Virus record (IMG/VR): IMGVR_UViG_3300009182_000042
Coordinates: 20,053-84,052 of that record
Reading direction: 5' to 3' (one strand)
DNA from: a virus
Length of the DNA: 64,000 bases
In this document: positions 28,001 through 34,811 of the stretch, in pieces
Position numbering within the stretch: the first letter of the stretch is position 1
Layout of the letters: every line of letters begins with the position of its first letter
Notes under the pieces: model-generated
Seen by the model: the letters and a program-made list of their open reading frames with translations, nothing else
The model's database searches: none
Told to the model about the DNA's origin: nothing
Made by a program: the position numbers and the translations under genes

Positions 28001-28389
28001 ATATTGGCGGTGTTGGTTTAGTAGCATACGGACAAAAGACTCGACAACTGGTAGCTAGTTCGTTGGATCGTATCAACGTGGCACGTTTGGTAATTTACTT
28101 GCGTTATCAACTGAACACAATTTCCAAGCCGTTTATATTTGAACCCAACGATACGATTACTCGTAACACAATTAAACAACAGATTGAAAAACTATTGCTT
28201 AACCTAACAGCAGAACGTGCTCTATATGACTTCTTAGTTGTATGTGACAGTTCAAACAACACACCAAGCAGAATTGATGCTAATGAGCTACATGTAGATA
28301 TAGCCATTGAACCAGTTAAAGCTGTGGAATTCATCTATATTCCACTACGTTTAGAAAATACTGGCGCAATCAAAGGTCTGAGCAAATAA
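25021..28389 (+). CDS. gp18: Tail sheath protein (gp18-like), enlarged
   Basis: A 1122-aa protein; T4 gp18 is 659 aa. The N-terminus (LQSPGVSVTVVDESFYTPA.PGTVPLIVIAT) and the C-terminal half from about residue 690 (NVKKYVTGY, QVRDEDSRVFN-like segment, CPGYLETTPALVGLN, VPPSHIMLRTIALSDN, PWFAPAGVRRG, final LRLENTGAIKG) are sheath hallmarks. The middle, ~130-690, is a large insertion with about five (G/S)TLW...T.....W...KYN..T..W modules, probably exposed on the outer sheath surface. The sheath polymer contracts to drive the tube through the host envelope. The next gene, the tube, follows 12 nt later. Confidence 0.93.
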   Translation: MAILQSPGVSVTVVDESFYTPAAPGTVPLIVIATESNKQNAAGTGIAPGTLAANAGTVYLLTSQMDLGATFGIPMFQTDAENNPVHASEVNEYGLQAAYSFLGVSNQAYVVRANVDLGQLTGSGTIPAGSPVDGTYWWDTATTSFGVFQYSAGGDPSNTAFYVKTVNTITNVAYTTGSGTYSPLGSYGQAGDYAVVALGSTLPTNTLWFKKYNTLSDGTAGSTAGNNVSWVAVGSTAWTSGWPTAIGTVAGVSFITSDTLVINGYTVTGATTYGGLVTAIGSNVTGVTASIQNGLLNLYSTGVDIVISGTLTSGAKTIIAPGTYKAPALSISPHYTVPQYSTYLNSSTVAGYPTGSLWIKTTTVNQGANWDIEKYNATTSTWIRQTVSQLYANNQSAMAALDVSGGGINIPVGQVYIKFNDTEASPTQANFKIYQRQVTGATVTTSAIITSGTLTSGSNTFQITSSQTGSSSLPSLVTVTFTAAGTTADANTLASAINAQTVGLVNIKASVTSSNQVTLQHIYGGDIRLVDGTNTPITKLFNITTSANFDPDPTSNGSDGKFIVTAWNWVNGSNVSLVTPSATAPTTNPTNGTLWYNTNIDVDIMVNDGTRWRGYLTSEGKAVVNPGVGFASGTTSTDPNGPIISATEPTVRSDGLGLNHGDIWVSTADLSKFPTIYKYNFLTKKWRLIDVTDQTGSLGMLFADARWSDNSANSGVSTGAGTPGTIVSLSASNYVDFDAPDPTVYPKGILLYNLRRSGFNVKKYVTGYVNTNAYNTRVTGSPLMTNYNPDRWVTNSPNSYKGVGQFGANAQRAVVVQALNALIQSNDQIRDEDSRVFNLLSCPGYLETTPALVGLNTDRGLLSFIVADAPAHLTPDATSLSNWGNNVNKATVDGPDGLIENHAYSAVYYPWGYTTDLMGNNIVVPPSHIMLRTIALSDNVSYPWFAPAGVRRGGVTNASSVGYVNAATGEFETVALNAGQRDTLSAVHVNPITYIGGVGLVAYGQKTRQLVASSLDRINVARLVIYLRYQLNTISKPFIFEPNDTITRNTIKQQIEKLLLNLTAERALYDFLVVCDSSNNTPSRIDANELHVDIAIEPVKAVEFIYIPLRLENTGAIKGLSK

Positions 28390-28401
28390 TAGGAGATTAT
28401 A

Positions 28402-29034
28402 ATGGCAATTGCGGCACTATCAAACTTTACGGTACCACTAGCTTCGGATCAAAGCGCAAGTTCACAGGGCATGTTGATGCCCAAGTTGAAATATCGTTTT
28501 AGAATTTCATTTGAAAACTTCGGAGTAAGTACACCAACAACAGAATTGACCAAACAGGTTGCAGAAGCGGCTCGTCCAAAAGTTGAATTTGAAAATCAAA
28601 CCATTGACATTTACAACAGCAAAGTATACTTTGCCGGTAAACCCAAGTGGAGTCCAATCGCAATCAAATTGCGTGACGATGTAACCAATGCTGTTAGCAA
28701 ATTGGTTGGTGAACAGAATCAGAAACAGTTTGACTTCTTTGAACAGAGTTCAGCGGCTTCAGCTGGTGATTACAAGTTTACCATGCGTATTGAAATCCTA
28801 GACGGTGGCAACGGCACCAGCACTCCTAACGTTCTTGAAACTTGGATCTGTTATGGTTGCTATATCCAGAGCACCAACTGGAACGATTTGAAGTATAGCG
28901 AGCAAGGTCCAGTATTGATTGATTTGAGCATTCAATTTGACAATGCTGTACAAGCACCAAGCGAATTGGCTATCGGTAGTCCAACATCAGTTCAGACTAA
29001 TCGCGGCAATAACACCAACGCATTGGGCGGTTAA
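28402..29034 (+). CDS. gp19: Tail tube protein (gp19-like)
   Basis: A 210-aa protein (T4 gp19 is 163 aa). Tube-fold landmarks: MLMPKLKYRFRISFENFG, KQVAEAARPKVEFENQTID, YNSKVYFAGKPKWSPI.IKLRDDV, a LETWICYGCYIQSTNWNDLKYS segment and LIDLSIQFDNA. Hexameric rings stack into the tail tube through which DNA passes. Co-transcribed with the sheath, and followed by a strong intrinsic terminator that ends this unit. Confidence 0.93.
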   Translation: MAIAALSNFTVPLASDQSASSQGMLMPKLKYRFRISFENFGVSTPTTELTKQVAEAARPKVEFENQTIDIYNSKVYFAGKPKWSPIAIKLRDDVTNAVSKLVGEQNQKQFDFFEQSSAASAGDYKFTMRIEILDGGNGTSTPNVLETWICYGCYIQSTNWNDLKYSEQGPVLIDLSIQFDNAVQAPSELAIGSPTSVQTNRGNNTNALGG

Positions 29035-29043
29035 TATTTAATA

Positions 29044-29065
29044 AGCCTACGAAAGTAGGCTTTTT
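29044..29065 (+). terminator. Rho-independent terminator after gp19
   Basis: Perfect 7-bp stem AGCCTAC/GTAGGCT with a GAAA tetraloop, followed by TTTT. Placed directly downstream of the tail tube gene. Confidence 0.85.
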
Positions 29066-29100
29066 AATGGTTGCTCATTAACTACGTACTTTATATATTA

Positions 29101-29108
29101 AATAAATA
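29101..29108 (+). promoter_or_regulatory. Late-type promoter box AATAAATA with near-leaderless start
   Basis: AATAAATA is followed after 5 nt by the ATG of the tube-fold baseplate protein, with no ribosome site in between. Predicted transcription start falls on or next to the start codon. Confidence 0.45.
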
Positions 29109-29113
29109 ATAGT

Positions 29114-30088
29114 ATGTCCTTCACCTCTAACCCCAATTTAAAACATGATCCTGCACTTAATTTCCGAGATCAGCGCCATGCCAGTAGGCTGTTTACAGCA
29201 GATCAGTTTAGGCTTGCACCCAAACAAAATTTCCTATTTCATGTGGCATTTGGCATCAACAAGGCGGCACTGATAAATTCAGAACTGGTACAGCGATACG
29301 GCAATGAAATTAACATGCTGGTGAAGAGTGCAGACTTACCAAACATCACACTAAAAGTAGATACTGTGCATCAGTACAACAGAAAAAAGAATGTGCAATA
29401 CATAAGTGAATTTACAGATTTGAGTATCAAGTTCCATGACGACAATATGGGATTGATTAATCATCTTTGGCAAAATTACTACACTTACTATTATGCAGAT
29501 CCGAGATCTGCCACAGTCAATGGATCATACACTAGAAATGCTACAAAAAACAGTAATTTTATTCCAACAGCATACGGCTTGGATAATAAAAGCACACGAC
29601 CATTCTTTGATTACATAAAAATATATCAAATGGCTCGCCATGAATATGTTGAATATTTTTTGCATAATCCAATCATTACCAACTGGAATCACAACAAACT
29701 GGATTACAGTCAGGGTAATACTCCGCATGATTTTGATATGAAAATAAAATACGAAGCAGTGAGCTATAGTCAAGGCAGTGTTAACGCTCAAAACGATGCT
29801 CCTGAAGGATTTGGCCAAACACATTATGATTTCACGCCCAGTCCGCTAAGTGGCATCAATCCTGATCCCAGTACAATAAGTCCCAGCTTTGTAGCGGCAT
29901 TGGATATTGAAACTATTGCTCCTGGAATTATTAACAATGTGATAAAGCAAATCAATACAGCACAGAACACAAAACAATCTTCAGCACCGCCATCAGCTAA
30001 TCTAACAACTTCAGCCAATACTCAAAGCACTGGCGGATTGCAAGGATATGCATTTCCGCAAAGTAGTAATACAAACAAGGCCACATAA
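29114..30088 (+). CDS. Tail-tube-fold protein, probable baseplate tube initiator (gp19/gp54-like)
   Basis: A 324-aa protein. After a 30-residue N-terminal arm it has FLFHVAFGIN..., LVKSADLPNITLKVDTVHQYNR, VQYISEFTDLSIKFHDDN and DFDMKIKYEAVSYSQG, the layout of tube-fold proteins (gp19, and gp48/gp54 at the baseplate). The C-terminal 70 residues are Ser/Thr/Pro-rich and probably disordered. A role at the tube base is inferred from fold and size; direct assignment to gp48 or gp54 is uncertain. It starts a new unit after the gp19 terminator and overlaps the next gene by one base. Confidence 0.6.
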   Translation: MSFTSNPNLKHDPALNFRDQRHASRLFTADQFRLAPKQNFLFHVAFGINKAALINSELVQRYGNEINMLVKSADLPNITLKVDTVHQYNRKKNVQYISEFTDLSIKFHDDNMGLINHLWQNYYTYYYADPRSATVNGSYTRNATKNSNFIPTAYGLDNKSTRPFFDYIKIYQMARHEYVEYFLHNPIITNWNHNKLDYSQGNTPHDFDMKIKYEAVSYSQGSVNAQNDAPEGFGQTHYDFTPSPLSGINPDPSTISPSFVAALDIETIAPGIINNVIKQINTAQNTKQSSAPPSANLTTSANTQSTGGLQGYAFPQSSNTNKAT

Positions 30089-30453
30089 TGATGATTAATA
30101 ACTTACCTAATACTACTAACGGTCCAGTTGCAGTCAAACAGTTTTTTGACAATTATTTTACAGGGACCGTTACATTTCCTGCAAATCAGATTGATGCCAC
30201 CACTGCATTCTTTACCAAACGAGGATTTGATAAAGTCAGCGCCGCAAGCACTGCAATTATTTTACTTAACCAAGCCAAAGCAGAAAGTGTCAGTGTGTTC
30301 ACATTGTTAGACAAGTTTAAAAGTCTTACCGATGTACAACTCAATCAAATTATTGTACAAGTGTTGAACGCATACAGAGAAAAAACCAGTTTACTAGGTT
30401 ATAGAACTGCCATGCAAACTGATACATTTGAAGCTCGTAATATTTTAGTGTAA
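30088..30453 (+). CDS. Conserved small structural-region protein, unknown function
   Basis: A 121-aa protein, predicted mostly helical apart from its first 40 residues (VAVKQFFDNYFTGTVTFPANQIDATTAFF, then helices with AASTAIILLNQAKAE). No catalytic motif is seen. It overlaps both neighbours by one base (TAATG junctions), so it is translationally coupled to the tube-fold protein and to gp4. A small protein in this place is typical of aquatic T4-like phages; a head or tail completion role is a guess from context. Confidence 0.6.
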   Translation: MMINNLPNTTNGPVAVKQFFDNYFTGTVTFPANQIDATTAFFTKRGFDKVSAASTAIILLNQAKAESVSVFTLLDKFKSLTDVQLNQIIVQVLNAYREKTSLLGYRTAMQTDTFEARNILV

Positions 30454-30881
30454 TGGCCAGCAAATTTGCACGTGGTAAGTTTACCATGACAACTCCTGAA
30501 AAATATGTAGGTACCAAGATGCCCACATATCGCAGTAGTTGGGAACTCACATTCATGAGATTCTGCGATACAAATCCCAGTATCTTAAAATGGGCCAGCG
30601 AAGCAATACAAATTCCCTACAAAGATCCCTTGACTGGCAAGAGCACAGTGTATGTGCCTGATTTTTTTATACAGTACGTGGACAAGCAAGGACGCATGCT
30701 GACAGAACTGATAGAAATAAAACCCAGCAGTCAGCAGATACTGGAGCGGGTGGGCAAGAACAAATTCAATCAAATGCAGTTTGTCAAGAATCAAGCCAAA
30801 TGGGCTGCCGCTGGTGCCTGGTGCAAACAGCAAGGATTGCGATTCAGAATACTGAATGAAAATGATATATTCCATGTTTGA
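30453..30881 (+). CDS. gp4: Head completion nuclease-fold protein (gp4-like)
   Basis: A 142-aa protein matching T4 gp4 (150 aa) in size and motif order: MPTYRSSWELTFMRFCD with the first acidic residue, then YVPDFFIQY (D) and LTELIEIKPSSQQ (ExK), i.e. the E...PD...ExK core of TnsA/PD-(D/E)XK nucleases. In T4, gp4 completes packaged heads before tail joining. Start ATG overlaps the previous stop. The end overlaps the extended frame of gp16 but not its likely true start. Confidence 0.9.
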   Translation: MASKFARGKFTMTTPEKYVGTKMPTYRSSWELTFMRFCDTNPSILKWASEAIQIPYKDPLTGKSTVYVPDFFIQYVDKQGRMLTELIEIKPSSQQILERVGKNKFNQMQFVKNQAKWAAAGAWCKQQGLRFRILNENDIFHV

Positions 30882-30898
30882 TCTGGATAAGTAATTGT

Positions 30899-31381
30899 AT
30901 GACTAAAAAACTAGAGGAAGTGTTGAATCTTCCAGAAAACAAAAAGATCATCAAGGACGAAGAAAAGCGTCAAGTAAAAGCTGAAGTTGCACAGCCATTT
31001 CTTCGTGATATGCAAGAGTTTGATAAAATATCAGCCGCACTACCGCAAGTCAAAGGCTTGGGCGATTTGGGCGATAGCGAACTGGATGCCTTGGCACAAA
31101 AAGCTCAGGACGCTTATGAAGACATAATGGATCTTGGTATGAATGTGGAAGCCAGATACAGCGGCAGATTGTTTGAAGTGGCTGCCAGCATGCTGGGTCA
31201 TGCTATACAAGCCAAAACTGCCAAACTGGATAAGAAATTAAAAATGGTTGATTTACAGCTGAAAAAGCAGAAAATTGACCAAGACGCTATGGGCATCGAC
31301 GACAGTGTGACACTTCAGGGCGAAGGTGTAATTGTTACAGATCGCAATAGCCTATTAGAAAAATTAAAGAATTTAAAATAA
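30899..31381 (+). CDS. gp16: Terminase small subunit (gp16-like)
   Basis: A 160-aa protein (T4 gp16 is 164 aa). It begins TKKLEEVLNLPE and has a central helical pair (DSELDALAQKAQDAYEDIMDLG) and an Arg/Lys-rich coiled-coil region (AKLDKKLKMVDLQLKKQKID), as in gp16 rings that recognise DNA and regulate gp17. The frame extends upstream to a TTG at 30878, but the ATG at 30899 fits the family N-terminus better and avoids overlap with gp4. Confidence 0.85.
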   Translation: MTKKLEEVLNLPENKKIIKDEEKRQVKAEVAQPFLRDMQEFDKISAALPQVKGLGDLGDSELDALAQKAQDAYEDIMDLGMNVEARYSGRLFEVAASMLGHAIQAKTAKLDKKLKMVDLQLKKQKIDQDAMGIDDSVTLQGEGVIVTDRNSLLEKLKNLK

Positions 31382-31384
31382 ATA
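31377..31384 (+). promoter_or_regulatory. Late-type promoter box AATAAATA
   Basis: AATAAATA overlaps the gp16 stop codon and ends 18 nt before the ATG at 31403. It matches the late-box pattern of other structural genes here. Confidence 0.4.
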
Positions 31385-31402
31385 CATGACTAGGATCCTA
31401 AC

Positions 31403-32035
31403 ATGAAATCATTTACCGAATACTTAACAGAGAGTAAAAAAGTTTACCAATTCAAGGTAAAAATTGCTGGCGAACACCCCAACAATGCAGTTGAACAACT
31501 TAAAGGGTCTTTGGACCAATTCCATGTTAGTAGCGTTAGCAAAGGCGGCACTACACCAATTCAAGAACGTCACAGTGAATTTCCAGAGCATGCTAACATC
31601 GGTATGACCATTTATGACGTGACTACAGATTATCCAGCAACTGCCATGCAAATTCGTGATATGGTTGCAACTGGACTAGGTATTACACACAGCCACGTGG
31701 TTGTGCGTAACATGGCAGAAGAACGTGAATACGAAATTAATCACGAACATGATGATCGCACACATACTGCCTTAGTGGGTACAACACAATCACCTAGCAA
31801 TCATGGCGACATGATCAACGACACATACAAATATAATTTGCTTAAAGAACTAGGCAAAGAAAAACATTCCATGACGCAGGTCAAAGGATTTAATGACCAA
31901 ATTTTAGCCAAGAGTGCTCCGGGGCCGGCTAAAGAATATGGCAAGAACAAAACAACAACTAAAAAATCTGGGACTATAAGTGCTATTGGCACCAAACAGA
32001 ATAAAATCCCTGATCCAATGAAGGGAGCAAAATAA
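31403..32035 (+). CDS. Putative internal head protein with capsid-targeting-like N-terminus
   Basis: A 210-aa protein starting MKSFTEYLTESKK. This resembles the MKTYQEFIAE capsid-targeting propeptide of T4 internal proteins, and LTE followed by S fits the (L/I)xE cleavage rule of the gp21 prohead protease. The body is His/Asp-rich (NHEHDDRTHTALVG) with a basic, probably disordered C-terminus (KNKTTTKKSG). No enzyme motif is recognised. It sits between the small and large terminase genes and overlaps the next gene by one base. Role as a packaged internal protein is an inference. Confidence 0.6.
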   Translation: MKSFTEYLTESKKVYQFKVKIAGEHPNNAVEQLKGSLDQFHVSSVSKGGTTPIQERHSEFPEHANIGMTIYDVTTDYPATAMQIRDMVATGLGITHSHVVVRNMAEEREYEINHEHDDRTHTALVGTTQSPSNHGDMINDTYKYNLLKELGKEKHSMTQVKGFNDQILAKSAPGPAKEYGKNKTTTKKSGTISAIGTKQNKIPDPMKGAK

Positions 32036-33120
32036 TGCAGTTATACGATTTGATAGCAAAATTAAAAACAATTGAAGAAGATACTGCTAGTATCGGCGGA
32101 ACTACAGTTCAGGATCCAAGAAATCCAGATATGATTACTTGGACCGATCTATTACAAAAGGGAATGTCCAACCAGATGATTCAAGCCAAATACCCAGGTT
32201 TAGATCCTAAACAAGGTTTAGTTTCTATTTGGCGACTACAGCAACAAGTTAATAAAACATATCCAGATATTAAATTTCGTCGTACCGACGGGAGTGTGGG
32301 GTTTGATGGCCGCAATGGTCCAGATACGATTGCACAATTTGAAAAAGCTCTCAAGTACGAAGAGATGAAAAAACAACAAGCCGGCGACACGCTGGCCGCA
32401 CAAACTCCAGACAATTATAATAGCGGCTATAATTTAGTTGACAACTTAAAAAAATGGGTAAGTGCAAATGTCATTGCTCCAATAACTGGTGCTAGCGATG
32501 CATATAATGATGCGTCTAGGCGTGTTCCACACCCGCAGACTGCCAATAATTCACCTATGGAAAGTATTCATAGTTTAGCAGAAAAAATGCGTAGATTAGA
32601 TGAAGGTTTGGAAATTATGCCTATGATGCCAGGACATTCAGACCATCAACCCGACAATGTGTCCATGAGTATCAATGTCAACGGTCAAGGCGAAGGCGGC
32701 ATCCGTAGCATTATGAATATTCTACGCGACATAGAAGGCAATAACAGTCACGGCGCACCAAGTCACGAACATGATCCAAAAGAGCCGCTAATTGGCGACA
32801 TGGTAAAAGACATGCACGATGATATTGATAATGATAACGGCGAAGAAAGTCCACTATCAGATGCTCCAGAAGAAGAAATGGAAGAAGGTAACGAGAATGA
32901 CGATGCAGAAATATGGGCAAATAGTGCTCACGGTGATGCGGGGCATCATACGCACGGAGTTGATGCAGTCACATTCAGCGGTGATGACATGAACAGCAAA
33001 GGTAAGATTAGTCCAGTAAGTCGCGCACCAGGTACCAACCCATTACGTGAACCAAGTAATTTTGATGAATCATTAGTTCGTAGATTGCAAGAGCACTACG
33101 AACAAATTAAAAACAATTAA
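32035..33120 (+). CDS. Putative internal/virion protein, acidic His-rich (361 aa)
   Basis: The N-terminus MQLYDLIAKLKTIEEDTA again looks like a targeting helix ending in IEE/D. Residues ~65-110 (GLVSIWRLQQQVNKTYPD... DGSVGFDGRNGPDTIAQFEKAL) resemble a peptidoglycan-binding-like three-helix unit, weakly. The C-terminal half is very acidic with many His (HGAPSHEHDPKEP; EEEMEEGNENDDAE; HHTHGVDAVTFSG), suggesting metal binding or packing against DNA counter-ions. It ends with a helix LVRRLQEHYEQIKNN. Translationally coupled to the previous gene and followed by an intrinsic terminator. Function unknown. Confidence 0.6.
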   Translation: MQLYDLIAKLKTIEEDTASIGGTTVQDPRNPDMITWTDLLQKGMSNQMIQAKYPGLDPKQGLVSIWRLQQQVNKTYPDIKFRRTDGSVGFDGRNGPDTIAQFEKALKYEEMKKQQAGDTLAAQTPDNYNSGYNLVDNLKKWVSANVIAPITGASDAYNDASRRVPHPQTANNSPMESIHSLAEKMRRLDEGLEIMPMMPGHSDHQPDNVSMSINVNGQGEGGIRSIMNILRDIEGNNSHGAPSHEHDPKEPLIGDMVKDMHDDIDNDNGEESPLSDAPEEEMEEGNENDDAEIWANSAHGDAGHHTHGVDAVTFSGDDMNSKGKISPVSRAPGTNPLREPSNFDESLVRRLQEHYEQIKNN

Positions 33121-33154
33121 GTTTCGTCGCAGTTAGCACTCTGTAACCAGTGCC

Positions 33155-33182
33155 AAATAGACCCTCCGGGGTCTATTTTTTT
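33155..33182 (+). terminator. Rho-independent terminator before gp17
   Basis: Perfect 10-bp stem AAATAGACCC/GGGTCTATTT with a TCCG loop, followed by four more T. It closes the unit upstream of the terminase gene. Confidence 0.88.
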
Positions 33183-33184
33183 GA

Positions 33185-33191
33185 TTAAATA
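33185..33191 (+). promoter_or_regulatory. Late-type promoter box TTAAATA with near-leaderless gp17 start
   Basis: TTAAATA starts immediately after the terminator T-run and is followed after 5 nt (aacat) by the gp17 ATG. There is no ribosome site between box and start codon. Confidence 0.42.
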
Positions 33192-33196
33192 AACAT

Positions 33197-34801
33197 ATGG
33201 CCAAATCACTAGACGGCGTCTTAACCAAAAAGGCGCACAGCAAAGAAAAGTTCACGGAAGAACAAGTACAGCATTTGCTGGCATGTTCTGACCCTAAGAA
33301 TGGGTATGCGCACTTTGCTAGAAACTTCTTTCACATACAGCATCCTGTCAAAGGCAAGATGATGTTCCAACCGTTTGAATATCAAGATAGACTACTGCAA
33401 AGTTATCACAATTTTAGATTCAACATAAACATGTTACCACGTCAAAGTGGCAAGACCACTTGTGCGTCAGCATACTTGCTTTGGTTTGCCATGTTCCATC
33501 CGGATCAGACCATTCTGGTGGCTGCACACAAGTACACAGGCTCGCAGGAAATTATGCAACGTATCCGTTATGGATATGAATTGTGCCCAGATTTTTTAAG
33601 GGCAGGAGTTGTGAGTTATAACAAAGGGAGTATAGATTTTGACAACGGATCACGAATTGTATCAGCTACTACTACTGGTAATACCGGTCGTGGTATGTCC
33701 ATATCCTTATTATATTGCGATGAGTTTGCTTTCGTACAGCCTAACATTGCTACGGAATTTTGGACCTCAATATCACCAACCCTGGCAACTGGCGGACGAG
33801 CAATCATTACTTCAACACCCAACAGTGACGAAGACGAATTTGCCATCATCTGGAAAGAAAGTCAAAACCTCTTAGACGAATATGGCAACGAACGCACGGA
33901 CGGCCTGGGACTTAATGGGTTCCACGGGTTTCGTGCAGAATGGCACGAACATCCAGATCGAGATGATGCATGGAAAGCAGTTGAGATGGGCCGTATTGGA
34001 GAAGAACGTTTCCGTCGTGAGTATGGATGCGAATTTTTAGTTTATGACGAAACATTGATCAGTAGTCTCAAACTAGCAGAAATGTTAGGTAAAGAACCTG
34101 CGTTCAAAATGGGCCAAGTGCGCTGGTACAAGAAACCCACATCTGGCAATGTGTATTTGTGTGCGTTAGATCCCAGTTTAGGAACAGGCGGCGATTACGG
34201 TGCTATTGAGGTATTTGAAATGCCCAGCTTTGTGCAGGTAGCCGAGTGGCAACACAACATCACACCCATCCAAGGGCAAGTTAAGATATTTAGAGATATC
34301 TTAAAATACATACAAGATGAAATTGGCGGCATAGAAAGTTTTGATCAGATCTACTGGAGTGTAGAAAATAACACTGTAGGCGAAAGTGCGTTGGTAGTTA
34401 TTGATAATCTAGGAGAAGAAACATTTCCTGGTATATTTTTAAGCGAACCCATACGCAAAGGCAATGTGCGCAAATTCCGCAAGGGTTTTAACACCACATT
34501 TGGCAACAAGATCAGCAGTTGTGCCAAGGTGAAATTCCTTATAGAAGAGGAAAAAATGGTGATAAACAGTCGCAGTCTGATCAGTGAACTAAAGACTTAT
34601 GTTGCGGCAGGCACCAGCTTCAAGGCCAAAATTGGCGAACACGACGACTTGGTAGCGGCACTGCTTCTAGTGGTACGTATGGGTAATGTGCTGGCAGAAT
34701 GGGATCCGGAAGTGTTTGAACACTTAAAGGTAACTAGCGACTGGGAATCAGATCCTGATTTTGAGCCGCCATTGCCTATATTCATATCAACCGGTCTGTG
34801 A
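33197..34801 (+). CDS. gp17: Terminase large subunit (gp17-like)
   Basis: A 534-aa packaging motor (T4 gp17 is 610 aa). Walker A is LPRQSGKTT around residues 80-88, Walker B LLYCDE places D175-E176, and motif III-like IITSTPNS follows. The C-terminal RNase H-type nuclease begins ALDPSLGTGGDYGA (D325), with further acidic residues in WSVENNTVG and EHDDLVAALLL. It pumps DNA into the prohead and cuts the concatemer. It has its own late-type box just after the upstream terminator. Confidence 0.96.
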   Translation: MAKSLDGVLTKKAHSKEKFTEEQVQHLLACSDPKNGYAHFARNFFHIQHPVKGKMMFQPFEYQDRLLQSYHNFRFNINMLPRQSGKTTCASAYLLWFAMFHPDQTILVAAHKYTGSQEIMQRIRYGYELCPDFLRAGVVSYNKGSIDFDNGSRIVSATTTGNTGRGMSISLLYCDEFAFVQPNIATEFWTSISPTLATGGRAIITSTPNSDEDEFAIIWKESQNLLDEYGNERTDGLGLNGFHGFRAEWHEHPDRDDAWKAVEMGRIGEERFRREYGCEFLVYDETLISSLKLAEMLGKEPAFKMGQVRWYKKPTSGNVYLCALDPSLGTGGDYGAIEVFEMPSFVQVAEWQHNITPIQGQVKIFRDILKYIQDEIGGIESFDQIYWSVENNTVGESALVVIDNLGEETFPGIFLSEPIRKGNVRKFRKGFNTTFGNKISSCAKVKFLIEEEKMVINSRSLISELKTYVAAGTSFKAKIGEHDDLVAALLLVVRMGNVLAEWDPEVFEHLKVTSDWESDPDFEPPLPIFISTGL

Positions 34802-34807
34802 TAAATA
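34800..34807 (+). promoter_or_regulatory. Late-type promoter box GATAAATA, near-leaderless
   Basis: GATAAATA overlaps the gp17 stop codon and is followed after only 4 nt (tatc) by the ATG of the 922-aa protein. The geometry is identical to that of the minus-strand gp14 promoter. Confidence 0.5.
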
Positions 34808-34811
34808 TATC

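Noticed and set aside
30878-30898. Upstream TTG start for gp16
   Set aside because: The ATG at 30899 gives the family-like N-terminus and the extension lies mostly between genes with no ribosome site.
34761-34811. Upstream TTG start for the 922-aa protein inside gp17
   Set aside because: It lies upstream of the late-type box, so it would not be in the predicted transcript. ATG at 34812 is preferred.
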